NCBI GenBank assembly: GCA_009760885.1
Contig: CM019719.1
Location: 37,040,584-37,104,583 of the forward strand
Reading direction: 5' to 3'
Source: Achatina immaculata
Lineage: Eukaryota > Mollusca > Gastropoda > Stylommatophora > Achatinidae
DNA: 64,000 nt
Positions 1 through 12,600 of this stretch are shown here, piece after piece. Made by a program: the position numbers and the translations under genes. Below the pieces are notes generated by a model. The model was not told where the DNA came from and searched no databases. It saw nothing but the letters and a program-made list of their open reading frames with translations. How positions within the stretch are numbered: position 1 is the stretch's first letter; each line of letters begins with the position of its first letter.

Positions 1-511
1 TACTAGACCTATTCTGAGGTTATTATTTCTTCTGCTTGGGCCTACTGTTCAAGCTTATGGATAATAATGGAAGTTTCACAAGTGACTGATTAAGAAGATT
101 ACCAAAAATGCTTAAGCTCATTTATTGGTCTCAGTTTGCTGTCCAGTTCTTCAACTTCTAATATGCTTTAGCATTTGCAAGAACTGTTTCTAGCACTGTA
201 TTGGAAACATCCTGGTCATTATTTTAGCAGTGGAATCTTTGTCACTTGAGACAGATTATATACTCATATGTCTGCCATTTTATTCTGTTTTCTTGAACCA
301 TCATTTAGCTTTCATTTATGCCTCTTTACTTATATAGTGTTTAAATAATAAATAATAGAAGTATTATAGTTAAAATAAGAGAAAAACAACATTAAAAATA
401 TTTGCTGCCACAAAAAATATGTGTGAAAGATATGAATTTTTATAAGAATTATTCTTAGCTCTTAAAACAAGCTGTATCACAAGTACCAGCACAAGAATTT
501 GTAAAAGATAC
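1..511. other. intron sequence, no exon found
   Basis: No VWA3 exon continuing the third VWA domain was found here in the required phase, so the next exon should lie left of the window. AT-rich, no repeat recognised. Confidence 0.5.
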
Positions 512-663
512 CTGTCTGTACAGTTGAAAGAGATGGTGTTAACAGTTATGTTCCGTTTCTCATTCATCTTGGCCACTTCCCTCAGCACCAGTGATGTGCT
601 AGTGTCTGGTTTACCATCTGTCAGCAGGTAAATAGCATCAATGTCAGGGTCACGGAATGCCAG
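512..663 (-). CDS. VWA3A: VWA3 gene exon 29 (third VWA, last exon in window)
   Basis: Encodes LAFRDPDIDAIYLLTDGKPD then VAKMNEKRNITVNTISFNCT. YLLTDGKPD carries the third MIDAS aspartate. Acceptor TTCTCAG, donor GTATCT. Phase 2 out, so coding continues beyond the left edge. Confidence 0.95.
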
Positions 664-3600
664 CTGAGAAAGCAGATGCATATGTTGTCAACAGTACAGC
701 ATACTTGAATTACTTTAAAGAATTTATCATCATTCTCAGAACCCAGAAAACTATCATCTTTAGAATTAGATAAATCATCACTTGTAGTATCTTCTATATA
801 AGACACTAAATCATCTTTAGAGCTAGATAAACTATCTTTTGTGATCCTGTATGAGAAAAAGAGTCATCTCTGAGCTGAATAAACAGATTCTTGTAATATC
901 TTCTGCATCAGAAACTGAATCACTGCCACTTTCAAACAATAAATAATCTTTGGGATCCTTAAGGGAAGTACTAATTACATTTCATAAATGATGAACAATT
1001 ATTTCCTATTTGTGCACGTTATTTATATAAATACATTTTAGCAGACTCTTGGCTTATCAAAAATTCCACCTGAAATTTCAGTGTCCAATGTATAAGATAC
1101 ACCTTTTTTTTAGATCAGTTTTTATTGGGAAAAGTACACCTTAAAGGCTGGCAAATGCAGTTTAAATTCAGCTGACTAATATATAATTGGTTTTCAATCT
1201 AATTCATGGAGTGATAGTATGCATTTTGTTAGTTATATTTCTGTGTTCCTCATCTTTGAATATGCCAGTTTTTTTAGGTCATTCAATAACAATTATAAAC
1301 TCAGATCAGCTTTAAAATATGTCAGTAAACTTGACTAACTTGCAGAGCCTCTAGTGTACAGGTGTTGCCACCAGCCTCCAAGTATGACACCCATCTGATG
1401 GCATCATGACAGTTCATGTCTGTTGGCTTCTGAACTGCATCCTTCCAAACTAAGCAGGACCCAGAGAAACGAATGAAGTTGAATCTAAAATGAATGAATT
1501 TTCAATGTGTTAGGACAACTACAAAAGAATGAGACTACGAAACACAACAGCACTTCAACAACAACTTTTTGACTGTCTAATCTAAAACAACATCAGAACC
1601 ACTCATTCTTTGCAAAAATAAAGTAAATTCTACTGGTAAACAATATAGCACATAATAACTGAAAAGACTGCATAGACACCACTATATGGCATTCAGTCTA
1701 TGAGAAACAGACAGGCTGTTGCATCTGTGACCACAAAAAAGATCATTAAGCAGATTAACAAAACTGGAATACACACACACAAGCAACACTAAGATGAGAG
1801 ACAGATACATAGAATTGATACAGATATTATAGACAGCTAAACTCTGGAACAAGATTTCCATTGCTTATACTCTAGTCTGGAAGTCACTTTAAAAAAATAA
1901 GAGTGAAGTGAAAAATTACCACACTTTTAGATGTAAAATTTGCAAAAATGTTATCACATCATTGTTTTTTCAAAAGAGTGAGTTCTATCTGAATTTATTT
2001 CTTAATTACTACTTCTACAACTTTGCCATCAAATTCAGATGCTTTTATTAACAAAAATGTAAAAGCCTTGGGAACCACTTAATATAAAATATGTGTGTTT
2101 TTTAAAGATACAGAGAATAGGGACAACATACACCATAGTCACACAGTCAACATATATCAAAATAACATAATATATGCATAGTCAAGGCAATGACGATGAC
2201 TATGCTTAGAGATGGCACAGTCATCAGAGCCAGTGAATCATAGCTGGCCAAGACCCTATCCCACCTCCCCACTGGTGCTCCCAGTAACATGCTCAGCCTG
2301 GCCAACAGGGCAGGGATCACTATAGTCCCCATGGCAGTGGCGTCTGCTAAAGCACTGCACCTTTTCCTGCTTTTGTTAGCTCCACTCCTGGGTCTGCAAA
2401 AAATTGCTACCATAATCCATTTCTCATACAAGACAATGGTTGTTCATTACCATCGTCAATGGATTGGCTGTAAAGAGTAGGGAGATAAAATACGAGGATA
2501 AGACAAGAAACTCAGTTCATTTAGGTGGTTAAAATACTTACTGAATGCCCTGTTTATGAAGCTGATCCCACACAAGTGTTGCCAACTCCTTTTTAAGCTC
2601 CTCCATTCTTGGTTCCATTGAACCTGAAGTATCTATCAAAATGGCCACTTGTTTGTGGATGATAGTACCAAACACTCTGCGACTGCCTGCATGTGTACAA
2701 AGTTAACAGTTTAAGAAATTTAACCGAAAACAGTACTGTTCATCTCAGATCATTAATACAATTTTAAAAAATGAATGAAAAGACAAGGTAAACATTACAT
2801 AATTGTTTAAATAAAGTGAAGATCAAGATGTCATAATTACATATTTCAGTTATAAAACAAATATGCTTTTTTCACTTTTTTTTCAGTACTACCTTTTAGT
2901 TATCATAGCTTAACCACAGTGACCTGTATATTTTTATATATTCAGTTTATACATTGTGTATAATTCTGACGTGGACTCCACAGGGCAAAAGAAGCACGGG
3001 CTGATCCAAAGAGACATGGCAGCAAAGAAAACACTGGTAAGCAAAGGACTGACATGGGAGACAGTCAAGAAGATAACAAAGGACTGGCAAATCTTGATAC
3101 TACCAGCCCCATGTGTCTTGGGCACTCAAGGGACAAGACAGAGAGATTCAGTCATAAATAAATATATATATATTTTTAAGGTAGATAGAGGTGTATGGTG
3201 CAGTTTTACAAAGTGAGGGAGGAAGTGAGCAAGGTGAGAAAAAAACGAATATAAAGTATGAGAATGTATAAATGAAAAACATACAACATCCGATATTTCG
3301 GCGTGAGCCTTATTCGAGGATACATGCAAAAACAAAATACAAACATATATAACTTATCTGAAGCGTCTTGCTCTCTTATTTATATTAACCAGTTTTACTG
3401 CAGTCGCCATCCCTTTTATATATATTTTTACACATTTTATGAATAGTTATAGTATTGGACTGCTTTAATGGTGTTATTAAAAAAATTTAAAAAAAGGTGG
3501 TTATGTTGTTTAGCAAATAATGACATAAGCATAACAATTGTGACAGCGGGCATTTGATATTAATTGGTGACAGTGGGCATTTGATATTAAGTGTCTTATA

Positions 3601-6600
3601 TATATATCAAACGGTGACTGGCTGTCAGCAGGAATATGCAGTTATGACTGAAGGTGCTGTTATGATTAAGCCAGTATGCTAACATGAAGCTGTTTCTACC
3701 TTCTTTTTTTTTTTTAAAAAGGCTGATTATTTGCTAATGTGTATATTCATAAATTCATGAAATTGAAACAGCAGTGAATTTAATGGCTAACAACAAAGCT
3801 GCAGGTGAAGATGAAATAACAGCCGAAATGCTAAAAGCTATCAATAGTGACAACATGAGACAACTACAGAGAATGTTTAACAAGATTTGGAAAGAAAGGT
3901 CCCTTTTAACTGTAACAATTGGAGAGGAGTAACCTTAATATCAGTTGTGTCAAAAGTATTTTGCAAGGTCATTTTGAATAGAGTTTAAGATATAGTGGAT
4001 ACTGCAATGAGAGACGAACAAGCAGGATTTCAAAAAGGGAGAAGCTGTCTTGACCAGATCTTTACACTAAGAATAATACTTGAAGAACATATTGAAAAGC
4101 AGAAACCATTAATACTGAACTTCAAAGACTTTAAAAAGGCATTTGATAGCATACACAGAGATTCATTATGGAGAATTTTAAGTCTATATGGAACAGCATC
4201 TAAAATTGTCAACATCATTAAGGACTTCTACAATGGGTATGTTTGTGCAGTCAAGACAGAAGAAGGGATGAATGAATGGTTCCAGATTGAAACAGGTGTG
4301 AAACAAGGATGTATACTGTTTCCTTTACTTTTTGGGATTACAATAGACTTCATAATGAAAAAATGCTGCACAGGTAACACAGGTATTGACTGGAACTAGA
4401 AGATCTTGATTTTGCTGATGACATAACTCTTATCAGTAGCAATGTGAATTCCATGCAAGAAAAAACAGATAGCCTGTCTTCACTGGCTAGCAAAATAGGA
4501 CTTGAAATTAACAAGGACAAAATAAAAATAATGAAAATTCCCCTTAATCAAAATGGAAAAATACACATAGAAGGGACAGATATTGAAGAAGTCAATCAAT
4601 GTGCATACCTTGGCAGCTACATAGACCAGGATGGTGACACTAGAAAGGAAGTTAGAATCAGAATTGCAAAAGCAGCATCAATCTTCAAGAACCTTGAGAA
4701 TATATGGAACTCAAAAGTTATAAGCACAAAAACCAAGTTAAGACTATTCAGTTCAAATGTAATATCCACCCTCATTTATGCATATGAAAGCTGGAAAACA
4801 ACTAAAGAAATAGACAAGAAATTAGACTCTTTGAAAACAAATGCCTAAGGAAAATACTCGGCATCAAGTGGAATGAATTTAAGAACAATGCAGAGGTAAG
4901 ACAGATGACTGAACAACAACCAGTCTCATAGGTGATCAGGAAAAGGAGATGGACATATGTTGGTCACTTGATGAGAAGAAATGATCAGAGAATCCCAAAA
5001 CAAGCTATCAAGTGGAACATAACAGGCCAAAGAAAAAGAGGCTGACTGCATGAAACTCTGAAGAGGACATTGTTAAGAGAGGCCAAATTAACAGGCATAA
5101 AATCCCTCGATGAGGTTGAAAGACTCGCCGAAGACAGGAGAAATTGGAGAACTACTTTGCGAGCCCTATGTGACGTTTAACGGCACGGGAAGGATATAAG
5201 ATAAGATATTCATAAAGCTTATTTTTATATGCTTATACACAAAAAAACTGTTTGTGAAGATACTATTATGGTCATAATTCTTATGACTACTTATTCTTGC
5301 AATCATTCTAAGGCCTTCTGTTTTTTTTTTCACTTTTTTTTAACCTAGCCTCTTTGGCTTTCTTTCCCTCAACCTAATACAATGACCTACCACTTAAGAG
5401 CCACTGAAGACGCCTCAGATATCTCCTGAGGACTTTCTCCAACTGAGCTTCATAGTCATTTAGTTCGTGAGGTAACAGCTGCATGTACTTCATGGTGCCT
5501 TCACATTCACAGTTGGAAATACATCAGGGTACCTATTCAGGACAGAAAGTAAGATAGCATTTATATGTTTAAGCTTTCTATAAATGTACACTTACATAAC
5601 TTCACTTACTTCTTTATTTTTCCATCTGATACTAAATCAGTACTGTGGTAGATAATAATACAGATAATATCTGTAGATATTAGTTCTTTATTTTTCAACA
5701 TTTACTTTTTCATAAACAGATTGCTAGTCATTATTTTTGCTCACTGAATTGCTTCCCAACATCTTTGTCAAGCCTGCCAGGATTAGAGTGACAGATGCTG
5801 AGCAAGATCCATAAAACTGGTTCATATTTAAAATTCGTCCTCTATGTCCCATAACATTTGCATGCTGTAGGGGTGTGAGTGTTAGTGCCTTCACATTTCT
5901 ATGCTGTTACAACATTTGAGATTGGGGTGCCAGCACCTGGCCCTGCCACCTTCGTCCCCAGGTACCTAGAAGTAAAAATACCACCACGACATGCCATCAA
6001 ATTCAGATGCTTTTATATAAAAAAAATTCTCCATAGCACGCACCCACGCTAGCTATAAAATAAGTGCTGGAAATGTGAATCCCATGAGTACAATACTGTG
6101 GAATTTTTTAAATGAAAGTTAAAAACACATGTGAACTCACACTTTGGCAATGATATTCTTGTGCAGGATCTTCACATTTTTTTCTTCATGTGCACAGTCA
6201 GGTGTGGACATCATCTTATTCAAATCCAGTTTCAGCTTGCTGAGACTGTACACTTGCAGCCACTGGGGAAAGTGAAAGAAATCATCTCTGTATTAGTATA
6301 GCACATACTATCCAAAGCATATCTGTATTACCCATAGGGACACACTTTTCAAATTTAAATAAGCTTTATTTGTACACTTTATTAAAGAAGGCACCTGAGT
6401 GGTGTAAGAGTTAATGTACTTGTCTCTCTAACATGGTGGCTGGTGTTTCAAGTCTAGCCAGAGATGCCCCAGCTACTCAGCCGTAGAAATGAGTGGCTAG
6501 CTTCCTCTGGAGCTGGGGAAAGAAACTGGTCCTGACCACATTGCCCGCTAATGAGCTGTTAAGTCAAAGAAAATATGGGCACTAATTCCATATACCTAAA

Positions 6601-9600
6601 TCCCTATATGGCATAATAGTACTACTTTTTTTTAAAATTACAGACTTTCAAAGTATAGAAATAATATTTGTAATATTCATTCATTCATTCATTTGCATGT
6701 CCCTTGTGAAACTCTGCCTCCCTAACAGTTCTCTTGAAGGTCTTTTGATTGTAAACAAGATATCCTGCTGCCGATGCATTCATTTGCAATTCATCAACAA
6801 AGTCTTGTTGCCATCTTCACCTTGGTCTTCCTCTCTTTTTCCTATTATGTACCTTTTCAAGACTGTCTTCTCCAAACTTTCATGTTTAATATATCCAAAA
6901 TACTTAAGTTTCTCCATTTAATCTTCTTTACTAACCAATCTTCTTCAATAAATTCTTGTTGTATGGATATATTTGTTCTTGTGTCCATGATAATTGAAGG
7001 ATTCTTGTATAGCTTCTACATTAAAAGGCAGTTATGTGCTTCTCGGCTGTTTTGTTCAGATCTCACAGGCATATGTTGTGATGGGAAAAATACATGTCTT
7101 TAAAAGTCTAATTTTTATAGTTCTGTCTGTCTCTCTCCACAGTTTCTTTAATTGTTTTAGCTTCTGAAAAGCAATAGTTGTCCTCCTTTTAATCTCCCTA
7201 ATTGTATCTCCATTATTAGTAACTGATCCAGGATATTCAAAACTCTTCATCATTTCCAATTTCTCCTTGAATTATTATTCACTCATTCATTCATTTGCAT
7301 GGCCCTCGCAGAACTTTGCCTCCCTAATACCACTCCTGTAGTGTAGGCCTCTCGGTTGTGAGCAAGATGCCCTGCTGCTGATGCATCTATTTGCAGATCA
7401 TCAACAATGTCTTGTAGCAATCTTCGTTTTGGTCTTCATCTCTTCTGTAGCATTTACATTCAAAGGCATTTATGTGTTTCTCAGCTGTTTTGTTAAGTGT
7501 CCAGGTTTCACAGGCATATGTTGCGATGGGAAAGATGCATGCCCTTAAAAATCTTATTTTTGTGGTTCAGTCTGCTCCTCTCCACAGATTCTTTAGTTGT
7601 TTTACTTTCTGAAGAGCGATAGATGTCCTCCTTTTAATTTCCCTCATTGTATCTCCATTATTAGTTAGTATTGATCCAAGATATTCAAAACTCTCCATTT
7701 CTTTCAATTTTTCCTCACTGATATTATATCAGCTGCCTTGTTTGTTTTTGTCAGTTGTCATCAATTTAGTTTTCTTCACATTAAGATTGAGGTTTTGCTC
7801 TTCGCTGTTCTTACATACTGACATAATTAGTTTTTCCACTCTTTTTTGTGTTGTGGACAGTAATACTGTGTCATTAGCATATCTAATTTCTGGTATTTCA
7901 TAACCTCTAATTGTTATGGCATCGTAATTATTCTTTGTCTACATCTTCTCTAACATTCCTCATTATATTTCAGTATACAAGTTAAATAAGTAAGGCAACA
8001 ATATGCACCCCTGATGGACTCCTTGTTTCATGTCAACCCAAGCTGCTGTTTCACCATTTATTCTTACTGCTGCTTGTTGGTCTAGATACAGCAGTGATGT
8101 TAATTGTATCAAACGTATTTGAAATTCCATTTTTTTCCATTATTTCCCAAAGTTTCTGGTGTTGTACACAATCAAATGCCTTTGAGCAGTCTATAAAAGA
8201 TAAATATAGGTTCACATTTTGCTCTCTCCATTTCTCTATTATTACTCTTATATTGAATATATGATCTCTTGATCCTCTTCCTTGCCTGAAACCAGCTTGG
8301 ACCATATTGACTTCTATTTTCTTACGAAGTCTCCCCATTACGATTTTTAACAGAATTTTACTGGGATGGTTAATCAGGGCAACAGTTCTGTAGTTTGTGC
8401 ATAATTTCAGGTTACTCTTTTCTGGCAGTGGTATGAATACAGTTCTTTTCCTTTCTTTTGGCCAAATACCTGAATGCCATATCTTTTTACATAGTGCATG
8501 ATAGATTGTTGCACATTCCTTTCCAGCTGTTCTCTCATCAGATCCTGGTGATTTACCATTTTTCAGATTCTTTATTGCCCATAAAACGTCTTCTATTGTG
8601 GATTCTGGTTCTTTCTCCTCCAATAATAATTCACACTGTTGACTTCTGCTTTCACAGTCAGTTGTTTCATACATTCCTCTGCAATATTCCTTCCATCTTT
8701 CTAGAATTTTCTCTGTCTCTGTCAAGGTATTCCCCATCTTGTCACAAATTACATTTAGCTTAGGTGTGACATTTCTTGTCAATGTCTTCATTTTTTTCAA
8801 CATTTCATTATCTCTTCCACACTTCTGATATCCTTCTATTCTTTCACAGCAATCTTGTATGTATTATACAGACTTCTAATATACAGAAAACATCAGAGTA
8901 AATGTCATCTCATACAAGGAAGATGATTTTGAGATTTGCTACATTCCAGTAAAAACATGTACCTGACACACTTGTGTCATGAAAACACAAGCCTCTAAGA
9001 ATGGAGATTATCTTCCTTGCAAGATGAGGCACACTTATATATGATGTGCAAATGGATGTCAATGCACTGAGGTAAAACTTAACTACAGCCCACATTCAGT
9101 CAGACATACACAGTTTACTACAGACTGATACTAATGAGATATATCCACTATTGCTACATTACATCAGTCATACAGGTAGTTTACATAGCATTTTGAGATC
9201 AGCTATTTATAAGAACACTTTATCACAGAAGTCTGTCAGCCTTAAAGCTTCAATTTATTGCTGACATTAATGCAACTGCTACAGTTTCCAGAGCATCTGC
9301 CTCTTATTTTCTTCTTCTCCTATCAGAAATCATATCACACTTTCAAATGCTGATGGTCTTGGAAATATGAGCATAACATCACATACCCATCCTTTAATGG
9401 CATGGAAATGGGGATTTTACCATTACTTACCTAACGGAAATTGAATGTGTGCAGAAAAATTATATGCACAATTTATAACATTCACCATTACCTGCAGCTT
9501 ATATTTATCATAGTATGAAAACTATTTGCTGAAATATTGGCTGTGTTTGTTGTCTGTTACTGAAATTTCGACACTTATTTCTTTCTCTCTTACTCCTAAC

Positions 9601-12600
9601 TTTTTGGGTGTCTGAGTGGCAAAGTGGTTAATGCACTGGTCTCTCATGGTGAAAGTCAGGGATTCAAATCTGGCCAGAGGCAACCCAGTCACCCAGCTGT
9701 AAAAATGGGTACCCAACTTCTTCTGGAGTTGGGGAAGGAAAGGTGGCCAGGCGTGATACTGACCATATCACCCTCTAGAAATATCTAGTGTAATGACAGG
9801 TCAAGGAAAATATGGGCATTAACACCATATCCCTATGTGCCTCTAGGTCATGACAGGATTACCTTTACCTTTTTACCTTCTATCTTTTATAAAATGCACT
9901 CAGTTTCTATAAATCTCATGTTACAAATCATAACTTTCAGAAACCACCTCATTCTATATATCTTTGTTTTAGTCCCATGTCATGGTGGAGTTTATTGGGG
10001 AAGCCTTGCATTGTGCAGCTTTCTGGAGGAGCAATGCTCCATCATCTATTTATATATGACAGTAGGAAAAGCCATGATAACTAGCGGCTGTCATCATCAT
10101 CATTTATCTTCCCTATTATCATCAATGGGCAGAAGCTTTGTCTCACAGCATTTGAAATGAGAACAGCATGATAGTTTATAAGTGATCTACCTATGCAGTT
10201 AGTATCCTAAATCACTAGCCAATGCAAGTTACAAATCATAATGTTGGGCAATATCTTTCAATATAAATAATATATTAGGAAAATCAGCCATGCTGTTGTG
10301 TATACACTATAACTAACAGTATTCAGTCCACAGCCAGACATAGTCACCTCCTTTGTAGATACACAGTCTTCCTGCTCTGGCAAGGTTATATGAGGAATCT
10401 CCTTCCTTATAGACTTCTGGGGGGAGTACTTCAAGACGCTACCTTCATGTTTTATAAAAAATAAATATGATCATTTTTAAAGTTTAATTTATAAATGAAA
10501 CATATCATTGTCATCATTATTACCATCTTCTTCTAGTTCTCAAGTTCTATCACAGACCTTGCAAACTTTCTGCATAGGATCTCTAGCTTATGATGGCCTC
10601 TGGCGCAAAGTGAGGAACAGACTACAAAATATTTCCCTACTATCCAGAGCAGTTTTTAAATCTAATAAGATCTGTATTTTTATTTATTTATTTTTTTTAC
10701 TTGGATTCATGGTCTGTATGCTACTCCCTTCAATTATACTGGAAAACAAATTTGTTTTCCCAGTTCTGCTTACACTTTCTGTCTATTTAACTGTATATTT
10801 CTGCTTTGTTCCTGCCACAGATGAGAGATATTTTACAGAAAGGTTTATTTCTTGACTGAGTTTGCAAAGCAAGTAAATTTACTGTAAATAATGAATTATA
10901 AAATGTTTAAATAATCTGTAATAAATTTTTAAAAAAAACAATGAAGTTTTCTTTTCACTGCATTCTTCCCCTCTTCCATGACTTTCTGTGGATTATAAAG
11001 TACAAATAAATCTCCCCCCTTTCAAGCTGAATATGCAAAAAGCATTACAATTTATTCCTCTGGCACTTTATTTGCAAGGCCTGGTCAGTGGAGGAACAGT
11101 ATTTCCAGATATTAATATACAGAAAACAGCATGGATATCCCCATATGATAAAACCAGAAACCAGACATTAATATACATAAAACAGCATGGATATCCCCAT
11201 ATGATAAAACCAGAAACCAGACATTAATATACATAAAACAGCATGGATATCCCCATATGATAAAACCAGAAACCAGACATTAATATACAGAAAACAGCAT
11301 GGATATCCCCATATGATAAAACCAGAAACCAGACATTAATATACATAAAACAGCATGGATATCCTGATATGATAAAACCAGAAACCAGACATTAATATAC
11401 ATAAAACAGCATGGATATCCCCATATGATACAACCAGAAACCAGATATTAATATACATAAAACAGCATGGATATCCCCATATGATAAAACCAGAAACCAG
11501 ACACATAACAAAGATGGACCAAACACTTCCAAAAAATACTTGATTGACCACACCCAAAAGAAATGATAAATCTTGAAACCACTTACCAATCCCGCAACTA
11601 AATGTCAACCTAGACGAAATTACATTGAACGAAACTGAAACAGCAGTGAATCTAATGGCTAACAACAAAGCTGCAGGTGAAGATGAAATAACAGCCGAAA
11701 TGTTAAAAACTATTAACAGTGACAACATGAGCCAACTACAGAGAATGTTTAATAAAGTTTGGAAAGAAGAAACGGTCCCTTCTATATGAAAAAAAAAGAA
11801 TCGTTGTTAAAATACCCAAAATAAAAAAAAAGCAACCTCAGTGACTGCAATAACTGGAGAGAAGTAGTCTTATTATCACCTGTGTCAAAAGTATTTTGCA
11901 AAGTCATTCTGAATAGAATTAAAAATATGGTTAGAAGATATAATGAGAGAAGAACAAGCAGGATTTCGAAAAGGGAGAAGCTGTCTTGACTAGATCTTTA
12001 CTCTAAGAATAATACTTGAAGAACATACTGAAAAGCAAAACCCATTAATCCTGAACTTCATGTACTTTAAAAAAGCATTTGATAGCATACACAGAGATTC
12101 ATTGTGGAAAATTTTAAGACTATATGGAATGTTGCATCAGTAAAATAGGCATTGATTGGGTACATGGGACTAAACTAGAAGATCTTGATATTGCAGCTGA
12201 CATAACTCTTGTCATTGACAATGTGAATCTGATGCAAGAAAAAAACAGATAAATAAACAAGGAAAAAAAAATAATGAAACTTCCCATTAATTAAGAAGGA
12301 AAACTATACATAGGAGAATGGCTGTTGAAGAAGTACACCAATTTGCATACCTTGGCAGCTACATAGACCAGGATGGTGACACCAGAAAGGAAGCTAGAAT
12401 TAGAATTGCAAAAGCAGCATTTTCCTTCAAGAATCTTGAGAACATATGGCACTCAAAAGTTATAGGCACAAAAAAATCAAGCTAAGATTATTCATGTCAA
12501 ATGTAATATCTACCCTCATTTATGCATCCAAAAGCTGGAAAACAACTAAAGAAATAGACAACAAAATTAGACTTTTGAAAACAAATGCCTAAGGAAAATA

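Noticed and set aside
5610..5642. 33-nt version of the micro-exon encoding TDLVSDGKIK
   Set aside because: The motif looks family-like, but phase 2 out does not fit any acceptor of exon 26; kept only as an alternative.
9600..9700. tRNA gene
   Set aside because: A- and B-box-like motifs are present but no cloverleaf or acceptor stem closes; a related copy at 6388 shows it is a SINE head.
11111..11502. Regular repeats that could suggest a CRISPR-like array
   Set aside because: Units are contiguous 56-bp head-to-tail copies with no unique spacers, in a eukaryotic intron; it is a minisatellite.
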